64,000 nucleotides of DNA from Methylotenera sp. G11 (GTDB lineage Bacteria > Pseudomonadota > Gammaproteobacteria > Burkholderiales > Methylophilaceae): the NCBI RefSeq assembly GCF_000799735.1, contig NZ_JUHH01000001.1, positions 2,357,387-2,421,386 on the forward strand, read 5' to 3'. Below the pieces are notes generated by a model, which was given only the letters and a program-made list of their open reading frames with translations, did not search any database and was not told the DNA's origin. How positions within the stretch are numbered: the stretch's first letter is position 1; each line of letters begins with the position of its first letter. Both the position numbers and the translations under genes were made by a program. This document shows, one piece after another, positions 34,789-42,146 of the stretch.

Positions 34789-35762
34789 ATCAGTACATAT
34801 CCATACTGAAGAGTCACTATGAAAGCTTGCTGTTGATAGCGGTTGCATTGTTATTGCTGCTTGCAATCTACAAGCCGCAGATCCAGCTCAAGCAGGATGT
34901 ACACAATTACCTGCTGATTGCTGATGTATCGCAGAGCATGAATGCACAGGATCTCAAGCTGAATAATCAGGCAGTCAGTCGGATGGATTACACCAAACAC
35001 CTGATGAAGCGCGTTGTTGAAACCTCATCTTGCGGAACCTATATCAGCTTAGGGGTGTTTGCGGCAGAAAATGTCGGCTTATTGCTGATGCCGCTTGAGG
35101 TTTGTGCAAATTACGATGTGATCACGGACTCCATTGATCATCTGGAATGGAGAATGGCATGGCGCGGCAATAGCAGGCTAAGTTTTGGCATTAAGTCAGC
35201 CGAAAGCATGTTTGACTACCTGAACATCCCGGCCACCATGCTTTTCTTTACCGATGGAGACGAGGCGCCCAAAGTCAATGCGATTAATAAGCTGGATCTC
35301 AGCAGCGTGCAGATCGGTAAAAATCTATTGTTCGTTGGGGTGGGAGGGCATCAGCCTGTACCTGTGCCCCGATACAACTCAAGCAATAAGTGGGTAGGTT
35401 ATTGGTCATCGGACACTAAAGAGAACTCGGCAGGTGCGGTCGGCGATACCTACAGCGATACCAGTAAGGATGAACCAGACCCTATTGTGGCCTATGCCGA
35501 GTTTGACCGCTATCTATCGCAACTTGATTCCGATTACCTGAAACAAGTATCGGCAGAAATCAAGGGCGGCTATATTGAAGGCCAGGATAGCCCGGAGTTC
35601 TATTCATACATTCAGTCCCAGAAGCCATCTGCCAGTTTTGTGACGGCATATTCACTGACATGGCTGTACCTGACACTGGCAATCCTGATGGTGCTGCTCA
35701 TTTATCTGCCAGACATGCGCTCGCTCAAAATACTCAGTCAATTTAAATATGGCAGAAAATAG
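34785..35762 (+). CDS. mxaL: VWA-domain membrane protein, MxaL-like
   Basis: A 325-residue protein with a membrane segment near residues 15-31, a VWA domain with LLIADVSQSMNAQD (DxSxS) and ATMLFFTDGDEAP, and a C-terminal segment (about 295-312). It is the last gene of the mxaRSACKL-like run. MxaD, which follows in complete mxa clusters, is absent. An 11-bp perfect hairpin without U-run (35843-35870) follows and may stabilise or end the message. Confidence 0.7.
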   Translation: MNQYISILKSHYESLLLIAVALLLLLAIYKPQIQLKQDVHNYLLIADVSQSMNAQDLKLNNQAVSRMDYTKHLMKRVVETSSCGTYISLGVFAAENVGLLLMPLEVCANYDVITDSIDHLEWRMAWRGNSRLSFGIKSAESMFDYLNIPATMLFFTDGDEAPKVNAINKLDLSSVQIGKNLLFVGVGGHQPVPVPRYNSSNKWVGYWSSDTKENSAGAVGDTYSDTSKDEPDPIVAYAEFDRYLSQLDSDYLKQVSAEIKGGYIEGQDSPEFYSYIQSQKPSASFVTAYSLTWLYLTLAILMVLLIYLPDMRSLKILSQFKYGRK

Positions 35763-35842
35763 CCACCGCTTGCAAGGTTGAACGCAGGCAGCTTCAGGTT
35801 TGCACGCAGCAGCGCGATGCCCCCACCTGAACTGCTGAGCGA

Positions 35843-35870
35843 ACCAAGGGAGATTCAATTCTCCCTTGGT
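35843..35870 (+). terminator. Hairpin after the mxaL-like gene
   Basis: ACCAAGGGAGA pairs perfectly with TCTCCCTTGGT around TTCAAT. No T-tract follows, so it is only a probable transcript end. The rest of 35763-36250 has no convincing gene; weak open frames on the minus strand (35904-36240) are discussed among the findings. Confidence 0.5.
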
Positions 35871-36250
35871 GTATCTCTGCGGCAGCAGGATAAGCGCCAT
35901 TTCTCAATCGGGGAACGCTAAACCTGCCGGGTCGCGGTAAATCTGGCCGGCCTCGCGCCCGATCCATGCCGTATATCCGAGAGAGCGCCAGCTGGCGCCG
36001 AAACTGACTTCTTTTGTGGAGTTTTTATTAAAAGAACTGCGCCCATAGTTTAAAGTTGCATGCCTGCATTCTGCTGGCAGCACACTTGGCATCGCCCGAG
36101 AATATCCAGTCTGGCTAGAGGCGGTATGAACCGCTTGAATCATTGGCAAGGCTCTGGATATAAGGGTTTGCGCCCGGTAAGCCAGGTAGGGGAACTGGCA
36201 ATGGATAGCCTGGTGGCAGTAGAAGTATTTGATTCATCCTTCTTAGTGAG

Positions 36251-36263
36251 TACCTCTTAGGTA
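36251..36263. promoter_or_regulatory. Palindrome TACCT-CTT-AGGTA upstream of the cupin gene
   Basis: Inverted TACCT/AGGTA arms 70 bases before the cupin ATG. The left arm TACCTCT fits the NarL heptamer TACYYMT. A related TACCTAGGTA lies upstream of tmd, and a NarL-type regulator is encoded in the window. Confidence 0.4.
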
Positions 36264-36332
36264 TGATTGTGGGTTTGATCCAGAAACGATTTAATACAAA
36301 CACTTTCTAGTGAACCCTTAAGGAGAATTTCA

Positions 36333-36683
36333 ATGAGTAAACCGTTTCAATTCAAAAAACAAGCTGTTAAAGATGTGCAACCATCAATGAACGTAGCAGG
36401 TGTGCCAGCATTTTTAGGCGACACTTTTGTTTCAGCAGACAAAGACAAAACGATCTGTGCTGGCTTCTTCCATCTGGACAAAGGTAATGCTCTGGTTTAT
36501 GAGTATGATTACGAAGAAATGAAGATTGTTGTTGAAGGCACATTCGTTATTTCTGATGAAACTGGCCAGAAAGTAACTGCAACTGTTGGTGACGTGCTTT
36601 ACTTCCCATCAGGCTGCAAAGTTACATTCAACACACCTGACCGTGCAGTAGGTTTCTTCTGCGGTCAACGCGCACCTTTATAA
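36333..36683 (+). CDS. Cupin-domain protein (EutQ-like)
   Basis: A 116-residue single-cupin protein. The barrel core spans about residues 40-108, with EYDYEEMKIVVEGTFVISDETG as motif 1 (quoted in parts: EEMKIVVEGTF) and VGDVLYFPSGCKVTF as motif 2. The histidines that usually ligate metal in motif 1 are missing, as in many EutQ-type cupins. Codon use is strongly biased, like that of tmd and rplY, and AAGGAGAATTTCA precedes the ATG, so the protein is probably abundant. It is monocistronic with its own terminator. The reaction is unknown; a role in one-carbon or amine metabolism is suggested only by position. Confidence 0.8.
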   Translation: MSKPFQFKKQAVKDVQPSMNVAGVPAFLGDTFVSADKDKTICAGFFHLDKGNALVYEYDYEEMKIVVEGTFVISDETGQKVTATVGDVLYFPSGCKVTFNTPDRAVGFFCGQRAPL

Positions 36684-36709
36684 GATTAATCACTGATTAA
36701 TCTGCCATA

Positions 36710-36747
36710 AAAATGCCCTGCGCTGCGATAGTAGCGCAGGGCATTTT
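36710..36747 (+). terminator. Terminator of the cupin gene
   Basis: AAAATGCCCTGCGCT pairs over all 15 bases with AGCGCAGGGCATTTT around GCGATAGT. A smaller AGATTAATC/GATTAATCT hairpin precedes it at 36683-36703. Confidence 0.93.
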
Positions 36748-36907
36748 CGCTATGGAACCAGGCGTTTGCCTGTCGCCAATCAAGCGCATCATGCCTGATG
36801 CCGGTGCTTTCCTGCACTCATCACCGAGTTCAATTTATCCTCTTTTATTCAATTTCGCCTGTTGTTAATTCTATGGGCTGTTTCTGATAAAACAACTAAT
36901 CCAAACG

Positions 36908-36929
36908 GAGTAATCCTTAGTGACGATTG
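36908..36929 (+). promoter_or_regulatory. 22-nt motif shared with the APC permease upstream region
   Basis: GAGTAATCC-T-TAGTG-AC-GATTG agrees with 41924-41945 at 19 of 22 positions. It lies about 220 bases before folE2 copy 2. Likely a common regulator site or promoter part. Confidence 0.5.
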
Positions 36930-37014
36930 TCACAGGCTGCCGTAAGTCCGAAAATTCAGTTGTAAGTTTTGACTACACGTCATCTCCCAACTTACTACGA
37001 AGTTGAACTCCCTT

Positions 37015-37061
37015 GGGGGGCATTGCAATATTGCATATTTTGTATTTGCCCCCTTTTTTTT
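37015..37061 (+). terminator. Terminator-like hairpin in the folE2 leader
   Basis: GGGGGCA (37016-37022) pairs with TGCCCCC (37047-37053), followed by eight T. The loop itself holds a perfect palindrome TGCAATATTGCA (37024-37035). It stands 88 bases before the folE2 ATG, with a CAACTT/AAGTTG hairpin just upstream (36988-37005). No gene ends nearby on this strand, so it may attenuate folE2-ribB. Confidence 0.7.
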
Positions 37062-37148
37062 AGCCGTGGATCACTTCGTATGTATTGACCAAAGTTAAAT
37101 TTAAAACCCGTTTGCTGCCAGTAAAGTTATTGAAGAGAGAAGATAATT

Positions 37149-37943
37149 ATGAATTCGCCAATAGGTTTTTCAATAGAAGATGTGCAAAATTTGGTTGATA
37201 TACGTCAGCTTGCGATTGATAAAGTCGGGATTAAATCAATACGCCATCCGGTCAGGATCAAGGATAAAACCGGAGAGGCACAGCATACGGTTGCAATGTT
37301 CAATATGTATGTGCATTTGCCGCAGCATTTAAAAGGTACGCACATGTCCAGGTTTATTGAGATCCTGAATGGCAGCGCCCATGAGATTTCAATAGAGAAT
37401 TTTTACAAAATGCTGAAGGAAGTTGCAGTGAGGCTGGAGGCAGAGTCCGGCCATATAGAAATGGCATTTCCGTATTTTGTGAACAAATCAGCCCCGGTTT
37501 CCGGCGTAAAGAGCCTGCTGGATTATGAGGTGACTTTTATCGGTGAAATCACCAAGGCCTATCATGATGTGAAAGTCAAAGTGCTGATTCCGGTCACCAG
37601 CCTTTGCCCATGCTCCAAGAAAATATCGGCTTACGGCGCGCATAATCAGCGTTCCCACGTGACGGTAACCGTCGCGCTGAAAGACTTCATGTGGGTAGAG
37701 GATATTATCCGCATGGTAGAAGCACAGGCTTCGTCGGAGCTGTATGGTTTGCTGAAGCGTCCGGATGAAAAGTATGTGACGGAACTCGCCTACGACAACC
37801 CGAAATTTGTGGAAGACATGGTGCGCGACATTGCAGCCGCTTTTTATAAAGACGCGCGCATCAAGAGCTTTACGGTTGAATGCGAGAACTTTGAATCGAT
37901 ACACAACCACTCTGCTTATGCCTGCATCACAAGCCAGAATTGA
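37149..37943 (+). CDS. folE2: GTP cyclohydrolase type IB (FolE2), copy 2
   Basis: A 264-residue FolE2, paralogous to copy 1 at 28085. Shared blocks are [29 protein letters not shown], the catalytic [19 protein letters not shown] and [18 protein letters not shown]. It probably supplies dihydroneopterin phosphates for folate and tetrahydromethanopterin. It is 13 nt upstream of a RibBA-type gene, so pterin and flavin synthesis, both starting from GTP or ribulose phosphate, are joined in one transcript. The leader carries a terminator hairpin, which suggests control by attenuation. This looks like the main copy on the basis of its operon. Confidence 0.94.
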   Translation: MNSPIGFSIEDVQNLVDIRQLAIDKVGIKSIRHPVRIKDKTGEAQHTVAMFNMYVHLPQHLKGTHMSRFIEILNGSAHEISIENFYKMLKEVAVRLEAESGHIEMAFPYFVNKSAPVSGVKSLLDYEVTFIGEITKAYHDVKVKVLIPVTSLCPCSKKISAYGAHNQRSHVTVTVALKDFMWVEDIIRMVEAQASSELYGLLKRPDEKYVTELAYDNPKFVEDMVRDIAAAFYKDARIKSFTVECENFESIHNHSAYACITSQN

Positions 37944-37956
37944 TAGCGAGCACATC

Positions 37957-39123
37957 ATGAATAATTTCGTCAGCGCCAATTTATTAGAGCAGAAAAAGCC
38001 GATCCCTGGCATGGATCTGTATCTTAAACGCAGCAAATCCATCAGCCCGATCACGGAAATCATCGAAGAAATACGCCAGGGCCGCATGGTGGTGCTGCTG
38101 GATGACGAAGACCGCGAAAATGAAGGCGACCTGGTCATGGCGGCGCAGTATGTGACGCCTGAAGACGTGAATTTCATGGCCAAGCATGGTCGCGGGCTGA
38201 TATGCCTGACGCTCACTGAAGAACGTGGCAGGCAATTGAACCTGAGCCCGATGGTGACCCGCAACGGCACCAAAATGGGCACAAACTTCACGGTTTCAAT
38301 TGAAGCTGCGGAAGGCGTTACTACCGGAATTTCAGCAGCAGACCGGGCGCATACCATACAGACGGCTGTACATGTCAATGCACGCCCGATGGACATTGTC
38401 AGCCCTGGCCATGTATTTCCCCTGATTGCACAGAAGGGCGGTGTGCTGGTGCGTGCCGGCCATACCGAAGCAGGCTGTGATATCGCCAAACTGGCCGACC
38501 TCGATGCTTCGGCGGTGATCTGCGAAATACTCAAAGATAATGGAGAAATGGCTCGCTTGCCTGATCTGCTGGATTTCGCGACCAAGCATGACCTTAAAGT
38601 CGGCACGATTGCCGATCTGATCAATTACAGAAGCCAGACCGAATCCCTGGTAAAACGTGTTGCGGAAAGGCAGATCGAAACCCCTTTCGGTCCGTTCCAG
38701 TTAGTTGCCTATCAGGAATCTATTGCCAATGAAACACATCTGGCGCTGATTAAAGGCGAAATTACCGCGGATAAAAGCGTGCTGGTGCGTGTGCATGAAC
38801 CTTTATCAATTCTGGATTTACTCGATGCCAGCAACAAGAGCCATAGTTGGAGCCTGCCTGATGCGATGCAGATGATCAGCCAAGCGGATGCAGGTGTAAT
38901 CGTGATGTTAAGACGTGACGAGAAAAGTGAGGATGTCATCCATGCAATTAATTCAGCAAATTTCCCAGCTAACAATCAATACACGCTCAAAGATTACGGA
39001 ATTGGTGCGCAGATACTACGAGATCTGGGAGTGGTAAAAATGCGCCTGATGGCCGAGCCGCGCAAAATGCCGAGCATGACAGGCTTTGGTTTGCAGGTAA
39101 CGGAGTTTGTTGCCATAACGTAG
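37957..39123 (+). CDS. ribB: 3,4-dihydroxy-2-butanone 4-phosphate synthase with degenerate RibA domain (RibBX type)
   Basis: The ATG at 37957 gives 388 residues; the longer upstream frame overlaps folE2 and is discarded. The N-terminal half (about residues 22-225) is an intact RibB domain: VVLLDDEDRENEGDLV, FMAKHGRGLICL and the RAGHTEAGCDIAKLA motif make butanone phosphate from ribulose 5-phosphate. The C-terminal half keeps the RibA fold (AERQIETPFGPFQL, YTLKDYGIGAQILRDLG) but has none of the three zinc-binding cysteines of GTP cyclohydrolase II, so this half is probably inactive. Such RibBX hybrids are known in proteobacteria. Another RibA must supply the pyrimidine branch. Confidence 0.9.
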   Translation: MNNFVSANLLEQKKPIPGMDLYLKRSKSISPITEIIEEIRQGRMVVLLDDEDRENEGDLVMAAQYVTPEDVNFMAKHGRGLICLTLTEERGRQLNLSPMVTRNGTKMGTNFTVSIEAAEGVTTGISAADRAHTIQTAVHVNARPMDIVSPGHVFPLIAQKGGVLVRAGHTEAGCDIAKLADLDASAVICEILKDNGEMARLPDLLDFATKHDLKVGTIADLINYRSQTESLVKRVAERQIETPFGPFQLVAYQESIANETHLALIKGEITADKSVLVRVHEPLSILDLLDASNKSHSWSLPDAMQMISQADAGVIVMLRRDEKSEDVIHAINSANFPANNQYTLKDYGIGAQILRDLGVVKMRLMAEPRKMPSMTGFGLQVTEFVAIT

Positions 39124-39320
39124 CTGTATGCCATCGCTGATGGTGTACATGGTTGAGTTGAACTGCCAGACGGGTTGCACTGGTTCGATCCGTAATCAAT
39201 GCCTGCGTCATCTTTGGCCTGGATAGTGCCTGGCTTGAGTAACCGCTGCCGGCGACTCATCAGCTTTGACCGATGCGTCGGCCATGTAAGATATGGAAAT
39301 TCAAATTCAGTAATATTATG

Positions 39321-39423
39321 CCCTCCCCTTTGCAAGGGGAGGGTTAGGGTGGGGATGAAATTAAAGCCTGCATAGTGCAACAGGTACATTTCCACCCCAA
39401 CCTTCCCCCTGATTGGGGGAAGG
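39321..39423. repeat. Inverted pair of GC-rich hairpin units
   Basis: CCCTCCCC...GGGGAGGG followed by TTAGGGTGGGGATGAAA on the left, and TTTCCACCCCAACC followed by TTCCCCC...GGGGGAA on the right, are imperfect inverted copies. Each unit is itself a hairpin. This type of dispersed intergenic palindrome is common in bacterial genomes. The rest of 39124-39568 holds no gene. Confidence 0.7.
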
Positions 39424-39568
39424 CGTGAAGCCGCGCAGCTTTGGGCGGCTCATGGGTTTAACGCTCCGTTGAGGGGCGCCTCTCCTAATAAGCCGCCGGG
39501 GCTTGTCTGGTGCCTGGACTTGCTCAGGTGCTTTCTGCGGTTTTTTCTTAGACTGGTTTGTGGCTTGT

Positions 39569-39685
39569 TTATTCGCCGGATGACAGCACGAATATCCGGG
39601 CGCAGATCAGGCAAACGGCACTTGCCCCGCCAATGACCAGAAACGCCAATACGTCAGCGCCTGCATAACCCCAAAAACTACTCAT
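39569..39685 (-). CDS. 38-residue single-span membrane peptide
   Basis: A short frame missed by usual length limits: ATG at 39685 preceded by GAAGGAGTAG at good spacing, stop TAA at 39569. The peptide starts MSSFWGYAGADVLAFLVIGG and has one membrane helix (about residues 11-32) with two cysteines and a short charged end. It is the last gene of a minus-strand run: truncated haemoglobin, DMT permease, winged-helix protein, this peptide (162 nt after the previous stop). A strong ribosome site and a coherent membrane helix support it. Role unknown; perhaps a small subunit or regulator of the permease. Confidence 0.6.
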   Translation of the reverse strand: MSSFWGYAGADVLAFLVIGGASAVCLICARIFVLSSGE

Positions 39686-39847
39686 TTTCTACTCCTTCGT
39701 TCATCTGTTTGATAATCATCTGCCAGGCTGGCTGTTGCGTTGCAATCGGCTTTTTCAGGGCATGGTTTTAAACCCATGGTTTTCAAGCTATCGTTTTCAA
39801 CCAGCCCGATCTTTAAATAGGGTGTGCCGTGTTTAAAATGCGGAGGG

Positions 39848-40132
39848 CTAAGGCAGCAGCAGCCCGGTATCTACCATCCGCGAAACGCCGAAATCAGACA
39901 GTTTATACTTGAAGCGCAGCTTCGATTGCTTGCCATCGGTCTCCAGTTTTTCTTCAATCCTGTGTATCAGTCCGGCTGCCGATAATTCATCGAGGGCGAT
40001 GTTCAGGGTTTTCTCCCTGAAGGTACCGGTTTCGCTGTATTCATGCAGTGCTTTTCTGGTGAGCTCATAATCCCAGAGTGATCCGGATCTGCTGAGCGTG
40101 GTTAACAGATAGCCTTTTTGATGCAGTTTCAT
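39848..40132 (-). CDS. Small winged-helix protein
   Basis: A 94-residue protein that looks like a lone winged-helix domain of the PadR/MarR kind: KGYLLTTLSRSGSLWDYELT, then LNIALDELSAAGLIHRIEEKL (recognition helix and wing, quoted in part) and a basic strand KQSKLRFKYKLSDFG. The ribosome site AAGGAG overlaps the stop of the permease gene upstream, so translation is coupled. It may sense an amine or nitrogen signal and regulate this operon or the facing APC permease gene; no direct evidence. Confidence 0.6.
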   Translation of the reverse strand: MKLHQKGYLLTTLSRSGSLWDYELTRKALHEYSETGTFREKTLNIALDELSAAGLIHRIEEKLETDGKQSKLRFKYKLSDFGVSRMVDTGLLLP

Positions 40133-40143
40133 TCATGTGCTCC

Positions 40144-41208
40144 TTACTGGTCGACATCACGTAGATTGGCAATGGATTCGGCTGATTCACTGAACATGAC
40201 AAAGCTGCCTAATATCGTGAAAATAAGCCCTAGTATGAAATACCATTCCGGGAGCTGCAAGGTAAACGCAGCAATAAAAATCAGTGCAAACACTGCGTAG
40301 AGGTTGCCTATCGCTTCACCGCGCCCGACCCCGATCAGGCTGAAGCTCTTGTAGAACGCCGTGTAACAGTAGGCATGGCATGCCGCCGCCAGCAATATCC
40401 ACAGCATGGCCTTGCTATGCGTGACGGTATTGATCACAAGTTCTGCAATTGGCAAGTCCGTGAGCAGCGCCAGTGCCGGCAGTATCAGCATGCCCCAGAA
40501 TAATATTTCAAAAGAAAAACGGCAGTGTATGCCGACATCCGGATCGGAAACATCCATAGCCCTGGCTGCGACCGCGCCTTCGGTTCCCCAGCCGATTGCG
40601 GACATGATGCCGCCAAGATACCCCAGCCAGGCATTCGGGTTGCTTGCGTTCATTTCACCGAACAGGCCGGGTCCATAGATGATCATGCCGCCAAAAATGA
40701 TGATGCACATGCCGATCGCCGCACGCCTGGAGATTTTTTCTTTGTACCATAACCTTGCGATAATGGCGCCAATGACCGGATAAAACAAAGACGAGATTGC
40801 GGCGAATACCGGCCCGATAAAGCCCATGGCCATATAAGAACCGAAAATTGCCAATGGGCCACCGCACAGGGAAGCCAGCGCATACCATTTGGATATGGAC
40901 CTGAACCTGACGATGGTGCGGCCATAGTCCTTGACCTTGCCCAGCACCGTATTCCAGAGCAGTAAAAACAGGAACACCGTAATCGCATGTATCCAGGTCA
41001 TGACCGCTGTTGCCGTCAGGCGCATGGATTGCTGGTCAACCGCAATCTCCGAGTAGGGGAATTCGGACCAGAGCGCGGTACCCGGCACATACCACGCGCC
41101 CCATAATATGGCTGTCCATAATGCCCACATGAATCCCCAGCGCTGGTTGTGCGCGTAGTGTTTGTGCAATGCCAGGCTTAAGCCCGCATTGGAAGATATG
41201 TTTGCCAT
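40144..41208 (-). CDS. DMT-superfamily (EamA-like) permease
   Basis: A 354-residue inner-membrane protein with about ten hydrophobic segments in two homologous halves, as in EamA-type drug/metabolite transporters. Notable parts are GFMWALWTAILWGAWYVPG near the start, FIGPVFAAISSLFYPVIGAIIARLW (in part) in the first half and YCYTAFYKSFSLIGVGRGEAIGN (in part) in the second, both with the glycine/proline pattern of the fold. It lies 53 nt downstream of the truncated-haemoglobin gene and next to the methylamine island. Export or import of an amine or osmolyte is a guess; substrate unknown. Confidence 0.75.
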   Translation of the reverse strand: MANISSNAGLSLALHKHYAHNQRWGFMWALWTAILWGAWYVPGTALWSEFPYSEIAVDQQSMRLTATAVMTWIHAITVFLFLLLWNTVLGKVKDYGRTIVRFRSISKWYALASLCGGPLAIFGSYMAMGFIGPVFAAISSLFYPVIGAIIARLWYKEKISRRAAIGMCIIIFGGMIIYGPGLFGEMNASNPNAWLGYLGGIMSAIGWGTEGAVAARAMDVSDPDVGIHCRFSFEILFWGMLILPALALLTDLPIAELVINTVTHSKAMLWILLAAACHAYCYTAFYKSFSLIGVGRGEAIGNLYAVFALIFIAAFTLQLPEWYFILGLIFTILGSFVMFSESAESIANLRDVDQ

Positions 41209-41261
41209 ATTAAATATACCCGATGCTGATCAATGGAAAATGGATTTTGACTGGCCGTTCG

Positions 41262-41684
41262 CTAGTCGCTGCGATTGACGAGCGCGTTGGCAATGGTGGT
41301 AAAGTTTGCCATCAGCTTGAGTTTTATCTCAGCGTTAATGCCGACCTGGTCAATCGCCATATCCATGCATTTGAGCCAGATGTCTTTTGTTTCGCTGTTA
41401 ATCTCTACGTGTTCGTGCATTAGCCTGACATTTGAATGGCCGTGTTTCTCAACATACAGTTTCGGACCGCCTAAAAAACCCGACAGGAAATTGAACTGCT
41501 CCACGCGGGAGTGCGCGATGCCGTTTCCGCGCAGATGCAGCAGATGCAATTTGGTTCCTTCCGGATGCTGTTCAACCAGGTCGTAGAAGACCTGAACCAG
41601 GTTTTGTACGCCATGCTCGCCGCCGATGGAGTCGTAGAGGGATTTTTTTTCTACTGCATGATGAGAACTTGTATGGTTTATCAT
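41262..41684 (-). CDS. Truncated haemoglobin, group II-like
   Basis: A 140-residue 2/2 globin. The start SLYDSIGGEHGVQNLVQVFYD gives the family's A/B helices with Tyr at B10 (FYD; quoted stretch shortened to GGEHGVQNLVQVFYD). The EF and F region has FLGGPKLYVEKHGHSNVRLMHEHVEI in part, with the proximal histidine in LMHEHVEI. Group II globins bind O2 and can detoxify NO or peroxide, or feed O2 to oxidases. It heads the permease/winged-helix/38-aa operon. In an island with a haem monooxygenase that consumes O2, a role in oxygen handling is possible. Confidence 0.85.
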   Translation of the reverse strand: MINHTSSHHAVEKKSLYDSIGGEHGVQNLVQVFYDLVEQHPEGTKLHLLHLRGNGIAHSRVEQFNFLSGFLGGPKLYVEKHGHSNVRLMHEHVEINSETKDIWLKCMDMAIDQVGINAEIKLKLMANFTTIANALVNRSD

Positions 41685-41923
41685 GTTTTTATTCCAGTCT
41701 AGGGTTGGTTATCAATAACGCAAACGCAGCAGCCTGTTTGTTTGTAGCCTGGTTACCGGGTTTGTTTATCCGCTTTATATATCAAGTACATACGGCACAT
41801 ACTAAACAGTATGCACGGTATTAAACATCACCTTGAAGAGGTAACACAAAAGTAGTATCTGCACATGCCGCATGTATGGAGGGGTACGTTTATATTGCCG
41901 TAAGGGTGCAGCTACCACTTAAA

Positions 41924-41945
41924 GAGTAATCCGTAGTGGTGATTG
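41924..41945 (+). promoter_or_regulatory. 22-nt motif upstream of the APC permease
   Basis: GAGTAATCC-G-TAGTG-GT-GATTG, the partner of the motif at 36908. It sits between ACCACT (41913-41918) and AGTGGT (41934-41939), an inverted pair. The surrounding 460 nt (41685-42146) otherwise show no gene. Confidence 0.5.
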
Positions 41946-42146
41946 CAGGCGGGCGGTGATTGCTATCAAATGACTCGTGCATTTAGGGGTTTTGTAGTGA
42001 TTCCGTATGTTCAGGTTGATTAAGTAGCAGGTTGTTTAAGTAGTAAGTAGTAAGACTAGATTCTTTCGCTTTACCCGGTTGCATTGAGGTCATCACAAGC
42101 TATGTATGACCAGATGTTGAAAATTATTTTTTGAAGGGGACTTAAA

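Noticed and set aside
37015-37061. FMN riboswitch upstream of folE2-ribB
   Set aside because: The conserved RFN elements are not found; only terminator-like hairpins are seen.
37807-37956. Longer ribB start upstream
   Set aside because: It overlaps 137 bases of folE2 in another frame and the added residues are unlike RibB.
39321-39423. CRISPR-like repeats
   Set aside because: Two inverted hairpin units only; no direct repeats with unique spacers occur anywhere in the window.
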